A stretch of DNA of 64,000 nucleotides from Eutrophocola sp965662685 (GTDB lineage Bacteria; Pseudomonadota; Gammaproteobacteria; Pseudomonadales; Pseudohongiellaceae): contig CBFIIQ010000008.1 in NCBI GenBank assembly GCA_965662685.1, forward strand, positions 1 through 64,000, given 5' to 3'. The notes beneath the pieces were generated by a model. It searched no databases. It worked only from the letters and a program-made list of their open reading frames with translations, and was not told the origin of the DNA. The translations under genes were made by a program, and so were the position numbers. Positions 61,686 through 64,000 of this stretch are shown here, piece after piece (position 1 is the stretch's first letter; every line of letters starts with the position of its first letter).

Positions 61686-62468
61686 ATGACTACCGGCGTG
61701 AGAGGGTTTGGAGTCATCAGCATGATGCTGGTTTTCAGTCTGGGCAGCATCAATCTGAATGCCCAAACGGCAAAAAGCACTTTTACGCAGGCACAATACA
61801 TGTCCCTGATATCTGAGTATGTGAACAAAGCCATCAATATCTACGATGGTAGATTTGCTTATTCATACACGACCAATGATCTGCTGAAAAATAAAACAGT
61901 AACGCGGCGTATCGATCCATCCAGACCTTTCCTGCTAAGCGACCGGATAATCAGCGTCAATGGCGCTCTCCCCTCTAAAGAGGATATAGAGGAACATGAG
62001 CAGCTCATGCAACGCCGTTTACGCCGCCGACTGGAAGCGGATCGTTCGCTGGTTAATGAGGAAAGAGAACGGGAAGGCAGTGAAAAGGAACGCTTTCTGG
62101 CTATGCTGATACCAGACAGCCTGAGACTGATACATCAGGTAGATAATCTGCACACCCTGGAATTCAGGGGAATGGAAGATGACAGAAAAAAAATCTTCGA
62201 AAATCTGATCGGTACACTGGTGCTGGATACAAAAAATGGCTACATAAAGGAACTACGAGTGCGAGTGAGCAAGCCCTTCTCGCCCTTCATCTTTATGCGG
62301 ATTAATGCAGGCTATTTTTCTTTGCGTTTTGAATTGAACGAGACTGGTTCACCGATGCAAACTGACGCCACCTGGGAACTGGATGGGCATATACTGTATA
62401 TCAAAGACCTGGATAGAAATGAAAAAATCAGTTGGTTTGATATCGAACAATTATCGTTGACTGAATAG
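61686..62468 (+). CDS. Secreted protein of unknown function
   Basis: 260 residues. An N-terminal signal peptide (about 1-26, ending LNAQ) is followed by a mixed alpha/beta protein with a very charged helix (LMQRRLRRRLEADRSLVNEE) and a beta-rich C-terminus. No domain recognised. It follows the YciI gene by 39 bp and is convergent with the RHH gene, only 9 bp between stop codons. Probably periplasmic. Confidence 0.65.
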   Translation: MTTGVRGFGVISMMLVFSLGSINLNAQTAKSTFTQAQYMSLISEYVNKAINIYDGRFAYSYTTNDLLKNKTVTRRIDPSRPFLLSDRIISVNGALPSKEDIEEHEQLMQRRLRRRLEADRSLVNEEREREGSEKERFLAMLIPDSLRLIHQVDNLHTLEFRGMEDDRKKIFENLIGTLVLDTKNGYIKELRVRVSKPFSPFIFMRINAGYFSLRFELNETGSPMQTDATWELDGHILYIKDLDRNEKISWFDIEQLSLTE

Positions 62469-62477
62469 CTAAGCCGA

Positions 62478-62729
62478 TCAGCTGATCTGATTTTTACCGG
62501 CAAACTTATGAATTACATCTGCCAGAAAAGCCTGAAAAGGCAAGCCGGCTTCCAGGGCCAAAGCTTCGAGAGTATTAATATCTTCTGTTCGCAAACGAAT
62601 ATTGACACGATTGGGACGCTGTAATGGATTCAGCTCAAATCTTGATGGCAGATCCGACACCAGAGTAAAGTCAACCGTGCCTGCTGGAACTGGATCTATC
62701 GCAGCGCTACTCAGATTCAAAGTACCCAT
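62478..62729 (-). CDS. Ribbon-helix-helix (CopG/BrnA-like) protein, no toxin partner seen
   Basis: 83 residues. The C-terminal part NVNIRLRTEDINTLEALALEAG (core NIRLRTEDINTLEALA) with LPFQAFLADVIHKFA matches the CopG/BrnA-type ribbon-helix-helix found in antitoxins. The N-terminal 40 residues are uncharacterised. No toxin-like ORF lies next to it, so it may be an orphan regulator. ATG 62729 has GGAG about 8 nt upstream. Confidence 0.75.
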   Translation of the reverse strand: MGTLNLSSAAIDPVPAGTVDFTLVSDLPSRFELNPLQRPNRVNIRLRTEDINTLEALALEAGLPFQAFLADVIHKFAGKNQIS

Positions 62730-62872
62730 TGTTATTCTCCGTGCTTTTCATTCGCTTAAAAAGTAAATTCAAGACCTTGGAGTTATCCTACTCCAGTACT
62801 GATTCTGGATGGGTGACTCAGTTCGCATTAAACCGCGCATCTATGCAGGATTGGTGATTCAGTTCTCACTTT

Positions 62873-63193
62873 TCATCTGTTTTCCGATAGCCCCTGGCTT
62901 GTCTTGGAAAAATTCTCTGTAAACAGGCGTTGTTGCTCCTCGGTAGCCTCTTTCTGATAGCGGCTTTTCCACTCGGCATAAGGCATGCCATAGACTCTTT
63001 CTCGCGCAGCTTCATAGTCTACCTGTTCGCCTCTCTCATCAGCTGCGGCCACATACCATTTTGACAGGCAGTTCCGACAAAAGCCGGCCAGATTCATCAG
63101 GTCAATATTTTGCGCATCCTTCCTGGAATCCAGATGCTCCAGCAACCTTCTGAGGACGGCTGCTTCAATTTCAGTTTCAGTTTGTTTATCCAC
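62873..63193 (-). CDS. DUF1244 family protein
   Basis: About 106 residues from GTG 63193 (reads MDKQTETEIEAAVLRRLLEH), supported by AGGAG six nt upstream; the frame is open 8 codons further to a TTG. The conserved DUF1244 core is IDLMNLAGFCRNCLSKWY, with CRNC, followed by YEAARERVYGMPYAEWKSRYQ (core VYGMPYAEWK). The family is small, conserved in proteobacteria, and of unknown function. Just downstream of yciH on the same strand (31 bp). Confidence 0.92.
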   Translation of the reverse strand: MDKQTETEIEAAVLRRLLEHLDSRKDAQNIDLMNLAGFCRNCLSKWYVAAADERGEQVDYEAARERVYGMPYAEWKSRYQKEATEEQQRLFTENFSKTSQGLSENR

Positions 63194-63224
63194 TTCCAAC
63201 TCCTGTTTCACTATCAATAATCTG

Positions 63225-63584
63225 TCATCCGCCCGCCAGTTTTACCTGTTGGCCTTCTTCTTTCAGTACTTCAACAATCCTGGTACGCACATCACCCTGT
63301 ATTTCAATAACACCATTTTTTACAGTACCACCGGTACCACACAACTGTTTCAGTCTTTTACCCAGTGTTTTCAATTCATCTTCGCTACCCTGAAATCCGC
63401 TGATCAGGGTTACGCCTTTACCTTTTCTGCCCTTGGTCTCTCTCGATACCCTGATGATACCGTCACCCTGTGCATTCACCTTTGCCTGCTTACCATGCTT
63501 GCATTGACAGGCATTCCCGGCTTTCCCGCATACGGGACAAAGCCTGCCTGTTTCAGTCGAATAAACCGGTCTTGAATTCTTCAC
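63225..63584 (-). CDS. yciH: SUI1-domain translation factor YciH
   Basis: 119 residues. An N-terminal zinc-ribbon-like CPVCGKAGNACQC is followed by the SUI1 (eIF1-like) domain: IIRVSRETKGRKGKGVTLI, LGKRLKQLCGTGGTVKNGVIEIQGD (core CGTGGTVKNGVIEIQG). It resembles archaeal and eukaryotic aIF1/eIF1; in bacteria its role in translation initiation is not settled. The start reads GTG 63584 with AGGGA 3-4 nt upstream. Confidence 0.95.
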   Translation of the reverse strand: MKNSRPVYSTETGRLCPVCGKAGNACQCKHGKQAKVNAQGDGIIRVSRETKGRKGKGVTLISGFQGSEDELKTLGKRLKQLCGTGGTVKNGVIEIQGDVRTRIVEVLKEEGQQVKLAGG

Positions 63585-63608
63585 ACGTCCCTACCCTGCT
63601 ATTGTTCT

Positions 63609-63629
63609 ACTTGTAACTTGTGACTTGTT
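63609..63629. repeat. Heptanucleotide repeat acttgta/g/t x3
   Basis: Three consecutive 7-mers acttgta, acttgtg, acttgtt. The tgacttg register is the reverse complement of the caagtca array after cysNC at 47724, so the same repeat type occurs at two distant intergenic sites. Confidence 0.8.
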
Positions 63630-63634
63630 AACTG

Positions 63635-64000
63635 TCAAACCGGATTATCTATATCAACAAACTCATGGTGAATGGAAAATTCCTCAGCCAGATACTGCCC
63701 GACCGCCTGCACGCCATATCGCTCTGTGGCATGGTGGCCAGCAGCAAAAAAATGCATACCGGTTTCCCTGGCAAAATGTACTGTTTGTTCTGACACTTCT
63801 CCAGTTATATAAGCATCCACACCTGCCTCATGGGCCAGCTCGATATAACTCTGCGCAGAACCGGTACACCAGCCAATTTTCTCAATTGTTTTTGCTTTCC
63901 CCGGGATATGAAAGGGCTTCCTGTCCAGCCTAGAGCTAATTCTGGATGCCAGTGTTTCCCCACTGCATGGCTGTTCAAGATATCCCCAGACACCAACACG
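63635..64000 (-). CDS. NIF3/YbgI-family protein (GTP cyclohydrolase I type 2-like), 5' part outside the window
   Basis: The frame enters from the right edge and ends at 63635, giving about 121 C-terminal residues: VGVWGYLEQPCSGETLAS, IEKIGWCTGSAQSYIELAHE, VDAYITGEVSEQTVHFARE, and AGHHATERYGVQAVGQYLAEEF (conserved His of the dinuclear metal site in GHHATERYG). NIF3 proteins bind two metals; E. coli YbgI and the cyclohydrolase II-like assignment are family-level knowledge. The start codon is outside the window. Confidence 0.95.
   Translation of the reverse strand, partial: RVGVWGYLEQPCSGETLASRISSRLDRKPFHIPGKAKTIEKIGWCTGSAQSYIELAHEAGVDAYITGEVSEQTVHFARETGMHFFAAGHHATERYGVQAVGQYLAEEFSIHHEFVDIDNPV

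Noticed and set aside
1..64000. tRNA genes
   Set aside because: I saw no cloverleaf or CCA-type tRNA signature in the intergenic regions by eye; a computational scan would be needed to be sure.

Overview
The window is chromosomal DNA from a Gram-negative gammaproteobacterium, apparently a draft or metagenome scaffold because it carries three runs of about 100 N. From memory, gene order from yacG/mutT through secA, the division/cell-wall cluster, rnpB, rsmI-lpoA-yraN-diaA-dolP, sspB-sspA, the bc1 complex, rpsI, zapE/zapG and cysD-cysNC follows the layout of Pseudomonas and relatives. LpxC, a meso-diaminopimelate-type MurE, a cytochrome bc1 complex and TonB-dependent uptake indicate an aerobic, LPS-bearing bacterium. 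I cannot name the genus from sequence reading alone.

Layout. Positions 1-2779 hold a partial SAM methyltransferase and a large multi-TM GT-C/TMTC-like membrane protein. 2836-27103 is the housekeeping block: yacG on plus, then on minus (transcribed right to left) mraZ-rsmH-ftsL-ftsI-murE-murF-mraY-murD-ftsW-murG-murC-ddlB-ftsQ-ftsA-ftsZ-lpxC-M23 peptidase-secA-argJ-mutT. Many of these genes overlap by 4-8 nt. Upstream of mraZ are a sigma70-like promoter and a 10-bp-period array resembling MraZ operators. RNase P RNA follows, broken by an N gap at its P12 hairpin. 28393-32518 is a four-gene plus-strand operon (zinc deacylase of the aspartoacylase family, short MscS channel, MgtE-N/CBS protein without membrane part, full MgtE), which I do not recall at this site in Pseudomonas. 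32530-38808 carries rsmI, a redoxin, lpoA, yraN, diaA, dolP, sspB and sspA. 38938-42222 encodes the bc1 complex, with cytochromes b and c1 fused into one polypeptide, and rpsI. The expected rplM is missing and probably lies in the second N gap, since a promoter facing it survives at the gap edge. zapE and zapG diverge around the third N gap, whose two flanks are identical for 78 bp, so that gap is probably artificial. cysD and a bifunctional cysNC follow.

From 47900 the content becomes accessory: a TonB-dependent receptor divergent from a membrane-bound ToxR/CadC-like regulator, a DmdC-type acyl-CoA dehydrogenase, an aromatic-aldehyde-type dehydrogenase, a small Rieske protein with a membrane partner, a DUF5916 outer-membrane protein, a close LigW-like 5-carboxyvanillate decarboxylase, a second aldehyde dehydrogenase and a YciI protein. 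Together they suggest, without proving, uptake and funnelling of lignin-type aromatics. The right end has small conserved genes (RHH protein, DUF1244, YciH/SUI1) and a partial NIF3-family gene. The accessory part also holds heptanucleotide repeats and a REP-like palindrome next to a gene remnant.
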